Positions 35,455 to 44,675 of a DNA stretch of 64,000 nucleotides are shown here, one piece after another. The translations under genes were made by a program, and so were the position numbers. The first letter of the stretch is position 1, and the number at the start of each line of letters is the position of its first letter. This DNA comes from Nocardiopsis gilva YIM 90087 (GTDB lineage Bacteria > Actinomycetota > Actinomycetes > Streptosporangiales > Streptosporangiaceae): the NCBI RefSeq assembly GCF_002263495.1, contig NZ_CP022753.1, positions 5,332,001 through 5,396,000 of the forward strand, in the 5' to 3' direction. A model generated the notes under the pieces. The model did no database searches, was not told where the DNA came from, and was given only the letters and a program-made list of their open reading frames with translations.

Positions 35455-36279
35455 TCAGCCGTTCTCGGGCTCCGGGACCGCCGCCTGGTTGGCGGCGAGC
35501 CATTCGGCGATGCGTTCGGCCCTGCGCGGGGTAAGGGAGCGTTCGGCGTGGCCCATGCCCGGTTCGATCCACAGTTCCTTGGGTTCGCTGGCGGCGTCGT
35601 GGATGCGGTGGGCGTGGACGAGGGGAAAGTAGCTGTCCCGATCTCCGTGCACGACCAGGAGCGGGGCCGGGGCGACCATGGGGGCGAGTTCGACCGGGTC
35701 CTGGGGCATGGGGTTCCAGGCCTGGTCGGTGACGCGGACTTGGCGGGCGACGCGGAGGAACCAGCGGCCCAGCGGCTGTTCCACACCGAAGTGCAGCAGC
35801 CGCATCCGGCTGGTTCCCCGGTAGAACCACTGGCTGGGTCCGCTCACCGCGACGGCCGCCGACACACCGCCGAACAGTCCGGCGTGGCGCACGACGACGG
35901 CGGCTCCCATGGAGAAGCCCACGGTGGCGATGGACGTGTAGCCGAGGCCGCGCAGGTGCTCGATGACCGCCTGCAGGTCGTAGACCTCATGGTTGCCGAC
36001 CGTGCTGTCTCCCGTCGAGGCGTAGTGGCCGCGGAAGTCGAAGGTCATGACGTCGCCCACCGGCAGCATCCGGGAGGCGATCATCTTGGTGTCGGGGCTG
36101 CGCCACGTGCCGGTGAATCCATTGGCGAGGACGACCGCCGTGCCGCGCGTCGTCCTGGCGTCGGCGCGGATCAGGACGGAATCGAGGTGGACCCCGTCAG
36201 GGGTGGTCAGCTGCTGACGCTCGGGGCGAGACCGGGAGGTGAATTCTGAAAGGGCGTCGGACACCCCACCATCCTGCAT
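35455..36279 (-). CDS. Alpha/beta hydrolase
   Basis: A 274-residue alpha/beta-hydrolase fold protein. The nucleophile elbow is GFSMGAA, the acid lies in VVHGDRDSYFPL, and the catalytic His in GMGHAERSL. Oxyanion strand: VVLANGFTGTWRSPD. It resembles the serine aminopeptidase/lysophospholipase-like group; the substrate is unknown. I chose ATG at 36279 because the conserved part begins soon after; the open frame extends to 36555 but that stretch is Ala/Pro/Gly-rich shadow sequence. It lies 140 bp behind the CPBP protease gene on the same strand. Confidence 0.88.
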   Translation of the reverse strand: MQDGGVSDALSEFTSRSRPERQQLTTPDGVHLDSVLIRADARTTRGTAVVLANGFTGTWRSPDTKMIASRMLPVGDVMTFDFRGHYASTGDSTVGNHEVYDLQAVIEHLRGLGYTSIATVGFSMGAAVVVRHAGLFGGVSAAVAVSGPSQWFYRGTSRMRLLHFGVEQPLGRWFLRVARQVRVTDQAWNPMPQDPVELAPMVAPAPLLVVHGDRDSYFPLVHAHRIHDAASEPKELWIEPGMGHAERSLTPRRAERIAEWLAANQAAVPEPENG

Positions 36280-36418
36280 GATCGCGCTTTCCCGAAGCAC
36301 GGAAGGACGCACGTGTCTCCCCGGTAGGGGAGGCACTACCGGCGTGTACGTCGCCGCAGCGGAGAGGCGGGTTTCCGCTTCGTCCCCACCCGTCCCCTCC
36401 GGTGACTCGTGACACGCC

Positions 36419-37480
36419 TCACCTGGACGACGCGCCGCGCCGTCGCCGACCGCCGCCGGACCGAGCGGGCCGTCGAACAGCACCCTGGTCGGCGGACCGG
36501 CCGCGCCCACGGCGACCGCCCCTCCGCCCGGCACCGCGGCCCCCGCTGTGGCCACCGCGATCGCCGCCGGGGAAGAGCAGGCCGCGCACGTCGATGAGGA
36601 TGTGCAGCAGGATCGGGATGATCAGGCTTCCCGTTCCCAGGTAGACCACCGTGAACAGCACACCGACCAGGCCGGGGCCGACCAGACCCCACCAGCCCTG
36701 GTAAAGGTGGGCGATCGCGAAGAGCACGCAGGAGATGATCGCCGCCGCCCACACCGGCAGGCCGAAGCTCACGCCGAGGGCGATGAACAGGCCGCGGTAG
36801 AGCAGTTCCTCACCGACACCCGCGGTCACGGCCAGCGCCGCGGCCAGCCGCCGCTCGGCGGCCGTGTGCGGGGTGAGGGCCTCGATCACCTCGGCGCCGG
36901 GGGTCGGCGTGGCGGGCAGCTGGGGGCCGGAGCGCTCCGGATCGTCCGGGTAGCCCTCGGGGCGGTGGTCGGAAGCGGCGTCCGGTCCGGCAGCCGCGTT
37001 GGCACCGATGCCGTAGGGCGCGTCGTATCCATGCCCCTGGTCGGGCGCGTAGCCGTAGGGTTCGTCGGCTTCGGGGGCCGCGGGACCGCGCCGCCGGCCG
37101 TGCCCCTTCCCCTTCTTTCCGCCGCCCCTGTTCCGGCCGAGCAGCCAGATCACGGCGCCTGCCACGGCGAAGCCGACGAGGGCGGCCAGCAGTGGGCCCC
37201 ACTGGTCCGGCGCGCGCAGACCGAGGTCGGCGAGGGTCAGGGCGGGCGAGAGCACCAGGATCACGACGATGAGCGCGACCCAGAGCCACTGCAGGGCGAT
37301 GGTCAGGCCGTAGAACCTCACCAGCGCGCCGGTTTCGGTCTCGCGTCGGCGGCGCAGCCAGGCGTAGGCGTAGCGTCCCAGAATCGGCTCGCCAATGGCG
37401 GCGTACGCCATCAGAACGATCCCGAGGATCATCGCGATGAGACTGAATTGGGGAATGCTCTCGGACCACGGCACGGCCAC
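36419..37480 (-). CDS. CPBP-family intramembrane metalloprotease (CAAX protease-like)
   Basis: A 353-residue polytopic membrane protein. The first part has three helices. A polar insert (about 118-190) rich in Gly, Lys, Tyr, Asp and Pro follows (GYAPDQGHGYDAPYG). Then comes the CPBP catalytic core: EELLYRGLF (Glu-Glu-x3-Arg), FAIAHLYQGWWG (His) and LLHILIDVRG (His). The C-terminal 50 residues are almost only Gly, Arg and Ser. GTG at 37480 is a reasonable start. The family includes bacteriocin self-immunity proteins and prenyl proteases; the role here is open. Confidence 0.88.
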   Translation of the reverse strand: MAVPWSESIPQFSLIAMILGIVLMAYAAIGEPILGRYAYAWLRRRRETETGALVRFYGLTIALQWLWVALIVVILVLSPALTLADLGLRAPDQWGPLLAALVGFAVAGAVIWLLGRNRGGGKKGKGHGRRRGPAAPEADEPYGYAPDQGHGYDAPYGIGANAAAGPDAASDHRPEGYPDDPERSGPQLPATPTPGAEVIEALTPHTAAERRLAAALAVTAGVGEELLYRGLFIALGVSFGLPVWAAAIISCVLFAIAHLYQGWWGLVGPGLVGVLFTVVYLGTGSLIIPILLHILIDVRGLLFPGGDRGGHSGGRGAGRRGGRRGRGRSADQGAVRRPARSGGGRRRRGASSR

Positions 37481-37722
37481 AGCCTAAGAGATTGGGACGG
37501 CCGCCACGCCGATTCTGGTCATGCCGCTGTTCAGTTTTCCGGCACCCCCGCACCACCTGCCGCTTCGCCACCACCACGGCACCCTGTGTTACCCCCCGTT
37601 TCCCCAAATGACCCCTTGTGATATCCGGCGTGAAAGGTGACGGTAGAGAGTGTCCCGCGTCACACTCGACGCGGACCGCCGGCGTCATCCGCATGGGAGT
37701 CGTAGGAAGAAGGTTGGGAAGC

Positions 37723-39885
37723 ATGGCGGACAAATCCGGTCCAGCGACCACCGGCAGGGCACTTAAGGCCGACCGACCGACGGACATACGCAACGTCGTG
37801 CTGGTCGGCCATTCCGGAGCAGGAAAGACGACGCTGATGGAGGCCCTGCTGCACGCCTCCGGTGCCACGTCCCGGGTCGGGCGGGTCGAAGAGGGCACGA
37901 CGGTCAGCGACTACGACGACGTGGAGATCCGGCAGAAGCGCTCGGTCAACCTCGCGATGGCCCCGTTCCGCTCGGGAAACGTGAAGGTGAACCTGCTGGA
38001 CACGCCCGGCTACGCCGACTTCGTGGGCGACCTGCGCGCCGGGCTGCGCGCGGCCGACGCCGCGCTTTTCGTCGTCTCGGCGCTCGACGGCGTCGACGGC
38101 CGCACCCGCCTGCTGTGGGACGAGTGCGCGGCCATCGGCATGCCGCGCGCCGTCGCGATCACCAAGATCGACCACCACCGCGCCGACTTCGCGGGCACCG
38201 TGCAGGAGTGCCAGGCCGCCTTCGGCGACGGCGTCCTGCCGGCCTACGTTCCGGTGTACTCCGGCGAGGGCGACGCGCGCACCGTGCGGGGCCTGATGGG
38301 GCTGATCTCCCAGCGCTACTACGACCACTCCGGGCCGGAGCGGACCGAGAGCGCGCCGCCCGAGGGCCTCGACGGCGAGATCGACGCCATGCGCAACGCC
38401 CTGATCGAGGGGGTGATCCAGGAGAGCGAGGACGAGACGCTCATGGATCGCTACATGGAGGGCGGCGACCTCGATCCCGAGATGCTCATCACCGACCTGG
38501 AGGCGGCCGTGGTCCGGGGCGGATTCCACCCCGTGCTCGCGATCTCCTCGACCCAGGGCATCGGTATCCAGGAGCTGCTCGACGAGCTGCCCCGTTCCAC
38601 GCCGTCGCCGGTCGAGCGGCGGCTCCCGGACGATGTGACCACGGTGGACGGTAAGCCCGTCACCGGGCTGAGCTGCGACCCCGACGGCCCGTTGCTGGCC
38701 GAGGTGGTCAAGACCGTCAGCGACCCGTACGTCGGCCGGGTCAGCCTGGTGCGCGTCTTCTCCGGAACGATGCGCCCGGACGCCGTCGTCCACGTCTGCG
38801 GGCACGGTCTGGCCGAGCGGGGGCACGACGACCACGACGTCGACGAGCGCATCGGCGCACTGTCCATTCCGATGGGCAAGAACAGCGAGCCCTGCGGCGA
38901 GGTCATCGCGGGCGACGTCTGCGCCGTCGCCAAGCTCACCCAGGCCGAGACCGGCGACACGCTCTCCGACAAGGAGCGCCCGCTGCGCATGCCGCCGTGG
39001 TCGTTCCCCGAGCCGCTGCTCCCGGTGGCGGTGAGCGCCGCCGCCAAGAGCGACGAGGACAAGCTGTCCCAGGCGGTCTCCCGGCTGTCGTCGGAGGACC
39101 TGACCCTGCGCGTGGAGGTGAACCCGGAGACCCACCAGATGGTGCTGTGGTGCACGGGCGAGGCCCATCTGGACGTGGCGCTGGACCGGCTGCGCGAACG
39201 CTACGGTGTCCGCGTCGAAACCGATGACGTGCGCATCCCGCTCCGGGAGACCTTCGCGGTCCCGGCCCAGGGGATGGGCCGCAATGTCAAGCAGAGCGGC
39301 GGGCACGGCGAGTACGGCATCTGCAAGATCGAGGTGGAGCCGCTGCCGTCGGGGGCCGGGCTGGAGTTCGTCGACAAGATCGTCGGCGGCGTGGTGCCGC
39401 GCCAGTTCATCCCGTCGGTGGAGAAGGGCGTGCGCTCCCAGATGGAACACGGCGTGAAGTCGGGCTACCCGCTCGTGGACATCCGGGTCACCCTGTACGA
39501 CGGCAAGGCGCACTCGGTGGACTCCTCCGACATGGCGTTCCAGAAGGCGGGGCGGCTTGCGCTGAAGGACGCGGCCGAGCACGCGAAGACGTCGATGCTC
39601 GAACCCGTGGACGAGGTGGCGGTGCTGGTGGCCGACGATTACATGGGGGCGGTGATGAGCGACCTGTCGGCCCGGCGGGGCCGGGTCATCGGCACCGAGG
39701 CCCTGGAGAACGGGCGCACCCTGATCCGCGCCGAGGTACCCCAGCTGGAGATCACCCGCTACGCCGTCGACCTGCGCTCCGTCTCGCACGGCACCGGCAC
39801 GTTCGACCGCCGCTACCTGCGGCACGAGCCATTGCCGCCGCAGCTCGCCGAGAAGTTCCGGCAGGAGGAGCAGGCCACCTCGTAA
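37723..39885 (+). CDS. Elongation factor G-like GTPase (EF-G2 type)
   Basis: A 720-residue translational GTPase of the EF-G-like branch common in actinomycetes beside the true fusA. G-domain motifs are GHSGAGKTTL (P-loop), LLDTPGYADFVGDL (switch II), and AITKIDHHRADF (TKID instead of NKxD). Domain II, the domain IV segment (QSGGHGEYGICKIEVEP) and a C-terminal domain with SDLSARRGRVIGTE follow. The cellular role of this branch is not firmly known; members may lack translocase function. I chose ATG at 37723 (MADKSGPATT); ATG at 37693 is an alternative, and the longer frame is not conserved. Confidence 0.93.
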   Translation: MADKSGPATTGRALKADRPTDIRNVVLVGHSGAGKTTLMEALLHASGATSRVGRVEEGTTVSDYDDVEIRQKRSVNLAMAPFRSGNVKVNLLDTPGYADFVGDLRAGLRAADAALFVVSALDGVDGRTRLLWDECAAIGMPRAVAITKIDHHRADFAGTVQECQAAFGDGVLPAYVPVYSGEGDARTVRGLMGLISQRYYDHSGPERTESAPPEGLDGEIDAMRNALIEGVIQESEDETLMDRYMEGGDLDPEMLITDLEAAVVRGGFHPVLAISSTQGIGIQELLDELPRSTPSPVERRLPDDVTTVDGKPVTGLSCDPDGPLLAEVVKTVSDPYVGRVSLVRVFSGTMRPDAVVHVCGHGLAERGHDDHDVDERIGALSIPMGKNSEPCGEVIAGDVCAVAKLTQAETGDTLSDKERPLRMPPWSFPEPLLPVAVSAAAKSDEDKLSQAVSRLSSEDLTLRVEVNPETHQMVLWCTGEAHLDVALDRLRERYGVRVETDDVRIPLRETFAVPAQGMGRNVKQSGGHGEYGICKIEVEPLPSGAGLEFVDKIVGGVVPRQFIPSVEKGVRSQMEHGVKSGYPLVDIRVTLYDGKAHSVDSSDMAFQKAGRLALKDAAEHAKTSMLEPVDEVAVLVADDYMGAVMSDLSARRGRVIGTEALENGRTLIRAEVPQLEITRYAVDLRSVSHGTGTFDRRYLRHEPLPPQLAEKFRQEEQATS

Positions 39886-39977
39886 TCCGGGGGCCGCGCC
39901 GCGCCCGCCCCACCACCGGCCCGACCACCACGGCGAGCCGACCCGCCGTCGGCGCTGCCCACGTACGCCGGTGGCCG

Positions 39978-40799
39978 TCACAGCACGCGGCCGGGGCGGG
40001 ACCGGTCGCTCAGCGCGTGGAACCGCCACGTGTTCACCGGATGGCTGGAGAGGAGGTTCGCCAGCATCACAAAGAAGCCCTGGTCGGTTGCGGCCCGGTC
40101 GGCGATGTCCGCGAAGTCGACGTGGCGGTACAGGTACTTGCCGGCGGCGAGGATCCGCAGCCCCTCCACGCCCTCGGGGCAGAACGCGTAGGCGTGGTTG
40201 TCGGCGGTGTACTCCTGGGCGCGGTTGAGCGTCATCCCGATCCCCGGAATGACGTTGGCGACCGACACCCCGAACTGCCGCCAGTAGGAGGCGTGGCCGG
40301 CCGCGATGTGCCCGACCTCGTGGCCGATGACGAAGCGGAGCGTATCCGGGTCCCGGAGGCGGCCGCCGACCTCGAACAGGTCGCTGGTGATGGCGACGTA
40401 CCGGCGAAAGCCGTGTCCGGACGCGAAGGCGTTGATCCGCCCGTTGCCGAGCACCACATATGCGTCGGGGACCCGCGGAAGCCCGAGCTCCCGCGCGGCG
40501 TCGACCACCATCCGGTGGGCCTCGGGGAACTGGTTCTCGGAGATGCGCACCCCGTCCGACCGCTGCCGGGCGTAGAGTATCCCGCGGGCGAAGAAGACCG
40601 CTCCGGGCACGCTCAGCAGGAGTAGCGGCTGCCCGCTGTCGCCGCCGAGCGACCGGTTCACGGCCCCCACGACCGCCAGCACGGTGACCGCCACACATAT
40701 CCCCAGGAACACGTTCTCCCGTGGATGCCGCAAATGCCGTCGGCGACGCCGATTCCCCCACGAGGCCCACCCCATCCGCCCATTGTGGTGGCGGCACAT
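39978..40799 (-). CDS. M48-family membrane metalloprotease
   Basis: A 273-residue zinc protease of the HtpX/Ste24 type. The basic N-terminus (MGWASWGNRRRRRHLRHPRE) leads into two hydrophobic segments (VFLGICVAVTVLAVVGAV and LLLLSVPGAVFFARG), which anchor it. The catalytic motif is VIGHEVGHIAAGH (HExxH), and a downstream AQEYTADNHAY supplies the third zinc ligand Glu. I chose ATG at 40799 because GGAGG lies 9 bases before it; the track to 41000 is shadow. It may act in membrane protein quality control. Confidence 0.88.
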   Translation of the reverse strand: MCRHHNGRMGWASWGNRRRRRHLRHPRENVFLGICVAVTVLAVVGAVNRSLGGDSGQPLLLLSVPGAVFFARGILYARQRSDGVRISENQFPEAHRMVVDAARELGLPRVPDAYVVLGNGRINAFASGHGFRRYVAITSDLFEVGGRLRDPDTLRFVIGHEVGHIAAGHASYWRQFGVSVANVIPGIGMTLNRAQEYTADNHAYAFCPEGVEGLRILAAGKYLYRHVDFADIADRAATDQGFFVMLANLLSSHPVNTWRFHALSDRSRPGRVL

Positions 40800-40937
40800 C
40801 GGCAGCGTCCTCCGCAGCGGTGATCTCAGGGGAATGGGCCCGCTGTCGCGCCGACCACCCGGACGGTCCCTCGAGGTCAACGACGACCGGCCCACCTCCT
40901 GCTCCGGGGAAGCCGAGCCGAGTTCGCGCTCCATCGC

Positions 40938-41004
40938 CGCGGTGATCACGGCGGAAGTCCTCGGCTCTGTCCGTTCTGCCCGAACAGAGGCCGTGATCAC
41001 CGCG
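40938..41004 (-). terminator. Long inverted repeat behind the amidohydrolase gene
   Basis: Perfect 15-bp outer arms CGCGGTGATCACGGC/GCCGTGATCACCGCG, with inner CTCTGT/ACAGAG pairing, lie between the stop at 41018 and the M48 start at 40799. The outer arm contains its own palindrome GTGATCAC. Confidence 0.65.
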
Positions 41005-41017
41005 AGGAGTGCCGAAC

Positions 41018-42853
41018 CTAGAGCCGGAAGGGAGGCTCCTCGCGCGGCGGGTCCTGCCCCGGCTCGGGCTGCTGTTCGTAGGGCTGCGGCTCGGAGGCGT
41101 CACCGGAGGCCGGGCGGTCGTCCGGCGCGTAGGTACCCGGGACGTAGGGCGTCGCGCCCGGAGGGGGCGGCGGCGCGGAGATCGGGGCACCCTGGGGCGG
41201 CGGGGCCGCGACGGGGGCGCCCTGGGGCGGGGCAGGAGACGGGGCCGGGGCCTCGTCGGCCAGCAGCTGTGCCATGTTCGCCTGCCGGGTGGACCCCTCC
41301 GCGTCCTCCTGGTGCCGGCCCTCGCCGGTCTCCTCCAGCAGCGCGTCCATGTCCGCCGACTGCGTGGACTCACCGATGTTCTCGTCGGGCACACCGCCGT
41401 CGGTGCCGCCCTCAAGGCCGGACTCCGGAGCGATGGACGGGACGAGCGGCGCGGACGGTTCCGCCGCCGCGACCGGGGCCGGTTCGGCGACGGTCGGGGC
41501 GGACGGCTCGTGCGCGGGCGCGCCATCCGGCGCGAACGGCCGCTGTGCTCCATCGACCTGGAACGCCTGCTGCGCCCCGGTCGGCACGATGTCGTCCTCC
41601 GCGCGGCCCAGGTAGGTGAGGGCGCCGATGGTCAGCGCGGCCAGCCCGGCCCGCAGCGTGGGCTCGCGGTCCGGGGCGAAGAACGGCGAGTGGTTGCTCG
41701 GCACCCCGGCCAGCTTCTCGTAGGGCGTGTCACCCGGCGCCGCCGCCCACACGTCGTGGGGGGTCGCGCCGACGAACCAGTAGACGTAGGGGATCGGATC
41801 CGGGTCGCCGGGCAGCCCGAAGACGCCGAAGTCCTCGCTGCCGGTCACCGGCTCGGGCAGGTCGATGACGTACCCGTCGCCGAAGTACGCGCGGTGCGCG
41901 GCGGCGACGTCGTGGGTGTGGTCGGGGTCGTTCGCCGTCACCCCGGCCTGCTGCATCACGGTGATCTCCGGTTCCCGCGGCGCGCCCGACGCGGCGGCCT
42001 CGGCCCGCACGATCCGTTCGATGGCGGTGCGCAGCCGATCGGCCACGAGCGTGTTCAGCGCCCGGGTGTTGATCTCCAGGTAGGCCTCGTCGGGGATGAT
42101 GTTGGACTTGGTCCCGGCGCGCACCATGCCGACCGTCACGACCGCCATCTCGCTCGGGCTGATCTCCCGCGCGACGACCGTCTGCAGTCGGGTGATGATG
42201 TTCGCCGCGATGACCACGGGGTCGACGGTGGCGTCCGGCCGCGAGGCGTGGCCGCCGGATCCGAAGACGCGCACGCTGGTCGCCTCACTGGCGGCCATGA
42301 GGACGCCCTCCCGGTGGGTGACCATCCCGGCCGGCTGCGGGCCGATGTGCTGGCCCAGCACGACGTCGGGGCGCCCGAAGCGGGGGTACAGGCCGTCGGC
42401 CACCATCGCGGCCGCGCCCTCGATCGTCTCCTCCGCCGGCTGGGCCACGACCATGAGCGTGCCCCGCCAGTGGTCGCGTGCCTCGGCGAGCAGGTCGGCG
42501 GCGCCCACGAGGCACGCGGTGTGCGCGTCGTGGCCGCAGGCGTGCATGATCGGGACCTCGCCGCCCTCGGCATCGGTCCCGCGCGCGGTGCTCGCGTAGG
42601 GCAGCCCGGTCTTCTCCTCCATGGGCAGCGCGTCCATGTCGGCGCGCAGCATCACGGTCGGACCGTCGCCGTTGCGCAGAATGCCGACGACACCGGTGCC
42701 ACCGACCCCCGTGTGGACCTCGAATCCTGTGCGCGTCAGCCACTCGGCCACCGAGTTCGCGGTCCGGTACTCGGCATGCGAGAGTTCCGGATTCTTGTGC
42801 AGGTCGACGTAGAACCCTTCCACCAGAGGAAAGATCTCATCGACAAGTCGCAT
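41018..42853 (-). CDS. M20-family amidohydrolase with a long Pro/Ala-rich C-terminal tail
   Basis: An 611-residue protein. The first ~420 residues are an M20D amidohydrolase (hippurate/IAA-conjugate type): MLRADMDALPMEE, MHACGHDAHTA (metal ligands), QPAEETIEGA, DEAYLEINTRA, and TGSEDFGVF at the C-terminal metal site. Such enzymes hydrolyse N-acyl amino acids. The remaining ~190 residues are Pro/Ala/Glu-rich and contain repeated QSADMDALLEE/QANMAQLLADE-like pieces, unlike ordinary family members, which end near 400. I chose ATG at 42853; a longer frame to 42913 lacks a site. The tail's function is unknown. Confidence 0.88.
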   Translation of the reverse strand: MRLVDEIFPLVEGFYVDLHKNPELSHAEYRTANSVAEWLTRTGFEVHTGVGGTGVVGILRNGDGPTVMLRADMDALPMEEKTGLPYASTARGTDAEGGEVPIMHACGHDAHTACLVGAADLLAEARDHWRGTLMVVAQPAEETIEGAAAMVADGLYPRFGRPDVVLGQHIGPQPAGMVTHREGVLMAASEATSVRVFGSGGHASRPDATVDPVVIAANIITRLQTVVAREISPSEMAVVTVGMVRAGTKSNIIPDEAYLEINTRALNTLVADRLRTAIERIVRAEAAASGAPREPEITVMQQAGVTANDPDHTHDVAAAHRAYFGDGYVIDLPEPVTGSEDFGVFGLPGDPDPIPYVYWFVGATPHDVWAAAPGDTPYEKLAGVPSNHSPFFAPDREPTLRAGLAALTIGALTYLGRAEDDIVPTGAQQAFQVDGAQRPFAPDGAPAHEPSAPTVAEPAPVAAAEPSAPLVPSIAPESGLEGGTDGGVPDENIGESTQSADMDALLEETGEGRHQEDAEGSTRQANMAQLLADEAPAPSPAPPQGAPVAAPPPQGAPISAPPPPPGATPYVPGTYAPDDRPASGDASEPQPYEQQPEPGQDPPREEPPFRL

Positions 42854-43466
42854 GACCACGCCGCCGTGCTTGGCTACACGTTGTGGATCGACCGCTCGCG
42901 GCACTGCTTCCACCGCCTTCTTCCATCGGTTCGGCAGGCGGCCGGGGGGTGTCCGGCCACTTCACCGGCGGACGTCCGCCGCGCTGATTGTCTCGCTCGC
43001 CCCGGTGAATCTCAAACTCCCGCGATGTCGCCCCACTGCGTCCGCTTATGCCAGGACACGCCCGATTCACTGGGTGCGAACGCTGGGAGAATGCTGAGCA
43101 AGTGCCCAGTTTTCTCCGCGCCGCCAGGGCCGCCGCTAGCGTCGTGCCTTGCGGGGAGAAGCAAACCGGGGTGGACGACGGACCGCGTGTCGTAGCCGCA
43201 CCAACCCCCGCCAGAGCGGCATCCACCACCGATGACGCACGATCTATCACCTCAGGACATGGCCTGATTCCGCCGGTAACGGTAGTGTTCCGTCCCAGGG
43301 TTCACAGCGAATTCTCAGGCTTTGGCCATCGGACCCGACACCCACACCGTCCTGCCCATCGCGATGGCAGCGGCACGCCCCCGCTCCGTGCCGAGGAGGA
43401 CCGGTGGCCCGCACGTGCCCGGCACGTCCCCACAGCCCCGATATCCGGTGACTTGGAGACACACCA
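42854..43466. other. 613-bp gap without a supported gene
   Basis: It lies between the divergent amidohydrolase and acyltransferase starts and must hold both promoters. I see no frame with coding character, no strong hairpin and no recognised operator. A purine-rich GGAGA precedes the acyltransferase GTG. Confidence 0.5.
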
Positions 43467-44588
43467 GTGGCCTCAATCTCGACACGCCCGTCCGAACCCG
43501 ACGCAGGCACCGCCGACCCGTCACGGGAGCCGCCGTCGGACCCATCACCGCCCAAACGACGCGACGCGCTACTCGACAACGCGAAGTTCCTGCTGATCCT
43601 GCTGGTGGTCATCGGCCATGTCATCGAGCCGACCACCGACACGCGCGAGGCCAACACGGTCTACTTCTGGATCTACCTGTTCCACATGCCCGCGTTCGCA
43701 CTGATCAGCGGGTATCTGTCGCGGTCGTTCGACGGTTCCCCGCGGCGTATCGACCGCCTGCTGACGACGGTCGCGGCGCCCTACCTCATCTTCTGGGGGA
43801 TCTACGCGCTGCAGTCCCTGACCGCAGAGCGCGGCCTGCCCGACGGCCCGCTCGATCCGCTGTGGTTGACCTGGTTCCTGGCGGCGCTGTTCGTGTGGCG
43901 GCTGACGGTCCCGCTGTGGAAGCGGATCCGCTGGCCGTTCACCGTCGCGATCGCGATCTCGCTGTTCGGCGGCCTGGCCGTGACCGGCGACGCGCTCGGC
44001 ATCTCCCGGATCATGAGCCTGCTGCCGTTCTTCGTCGGCGGACTGCTCCTGGAGAAGCGCCACTTCGAGCTGCTCAAGACCACCTGGGTGCGGGTCTCCA
44101 GCGCCGCGCTCATGGTCGTGACGTTCATCCTGTGCTACGTCTACCTGGAGCAGGTGAGCCGGGAGTGGGTCTACTGGCGGGAGAGCCTGGCCGACCGCGA
44201 CGTCGACATCCTGCCGGTGGGGCTGCCCGGCCGCATCCTCTTCCTGATGCTCGCGTTCGCGCTCACCGCCGCGCTGCTCTCCCTCACCCCGCGCCGCACC
44301 ACGTGGTTCACCCGGCTGGGCGCGCTCACCATGTACGTCTTCCTGCTGCACGGACTGGTGATCCGGATCGCCGACCAGTTCGGCTGGTACGACTACTCCA
44401 ACGCGGTGTTCGGCCCGCACGGCTCCTTCGTGGTCAACTTCCTGGTGTCGATCCCCATCACGCTGGTGCTCTGCTCTCCGTGGGTGCGGCGGGCCAGCCG
44501 GTGGGCGGTGGAGCCCTCGGTCGGGGGGATCATTCGCCAGGGCACCGACACCGGCTCCGCTCCGCCTCGGGAGCGCGCCGCCACCTGA
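43467..44588 (+). CDS. Acyltransferase family 3 membrane protein
   Basis: A 373-residue polytopic membrane protein of the acyltransferase 3 (OafA/fucose 4-O-acetylase) superfamily. The usual N-terminal block is RRDALLDNAKFLLILLVVIG, then HVIEP (catalytic His region), and LFHMPAFALISGYLSRS; about ten helices follow. It probably acetylates or acylates a carbohydrate or lipid at the cell envelope. The N-terminal 30 residues (STRPSEPDAGTADPSREPPS) are disordered. GTG at 43467 follows GGAGA; ends 15 bp before the palindromic repeat C. Confidence 0.9.
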   Translation: MASISTRPSEPDAGTADPSREPPSDPSPPKRRDALLDNAKFLLILLVVIGHVIEPTTDTREANTVYFWIYLFHMPAFALISGYLSRSFDGSPRRIDRLLTTVAAPYLIFWGIYALQSLTAERGLPDGPLDPLWLTWFLAALFVWRLTVPLWKRIRWPFTVAIAISLFGGLAVTGDALGISRIMSLLPFFVGGLLLEKRHFELLKTTWVRVSSAALMVVTFILCYVYLEQVSREWVYWRESLADRDVDILPVGLPGRILFLMLAFALTAALLSLTPRRTTWFTRLGALTMYVFLLHGLVIRIADQFGWYDYSNAVFGPHGSFVVNFLVSIPITLVLCSPWVRRASRWAVEPSVGGIIRQGTDTGSAPPRERAAT

Positions 44589-44603
44589 GCCGCCTCCGAC
44601 ACA

Positions 44604-44669
44604 CCGTTGATCTCGGCAAAAAGCACCGAATACCCGCGGGTATTCGGTGCTTTTTGCCGAGATCAACGG
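44604..44669. repeat. 66-bp near-perfect palindrome, copy C; bidirectional terminator
   Basis: The ends CCGTTGATCTCGG/CCGAGATCAACGG are those of copies A and B, but the inner arms (CAAAAAGCACCGAATACCCG and mirror) are different and pair perfectly. It lies in the 87-bp gap between convergent stops (44588 and 44676), where a hairpin with A/T runs at the inner stem would terminate both ways. Confidence 0.85.
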
Positions 44670-44675
44670 AAGCGG

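Noticed and set aside
37660-41553. 1297-codon minus-strand frame across the EF-G-like gene
   Set aside because: It crosses several genes, has no recognisable domain and reads like reverse-frame composition. The EF-G-like motifs on the plus strand explain the region.
44604-44669. Palindromes as a CRISPR-like or tRNA feature
   Set aside because: Single palindromes at scattered sites without spacers, and no cloverleaf or CCA end.
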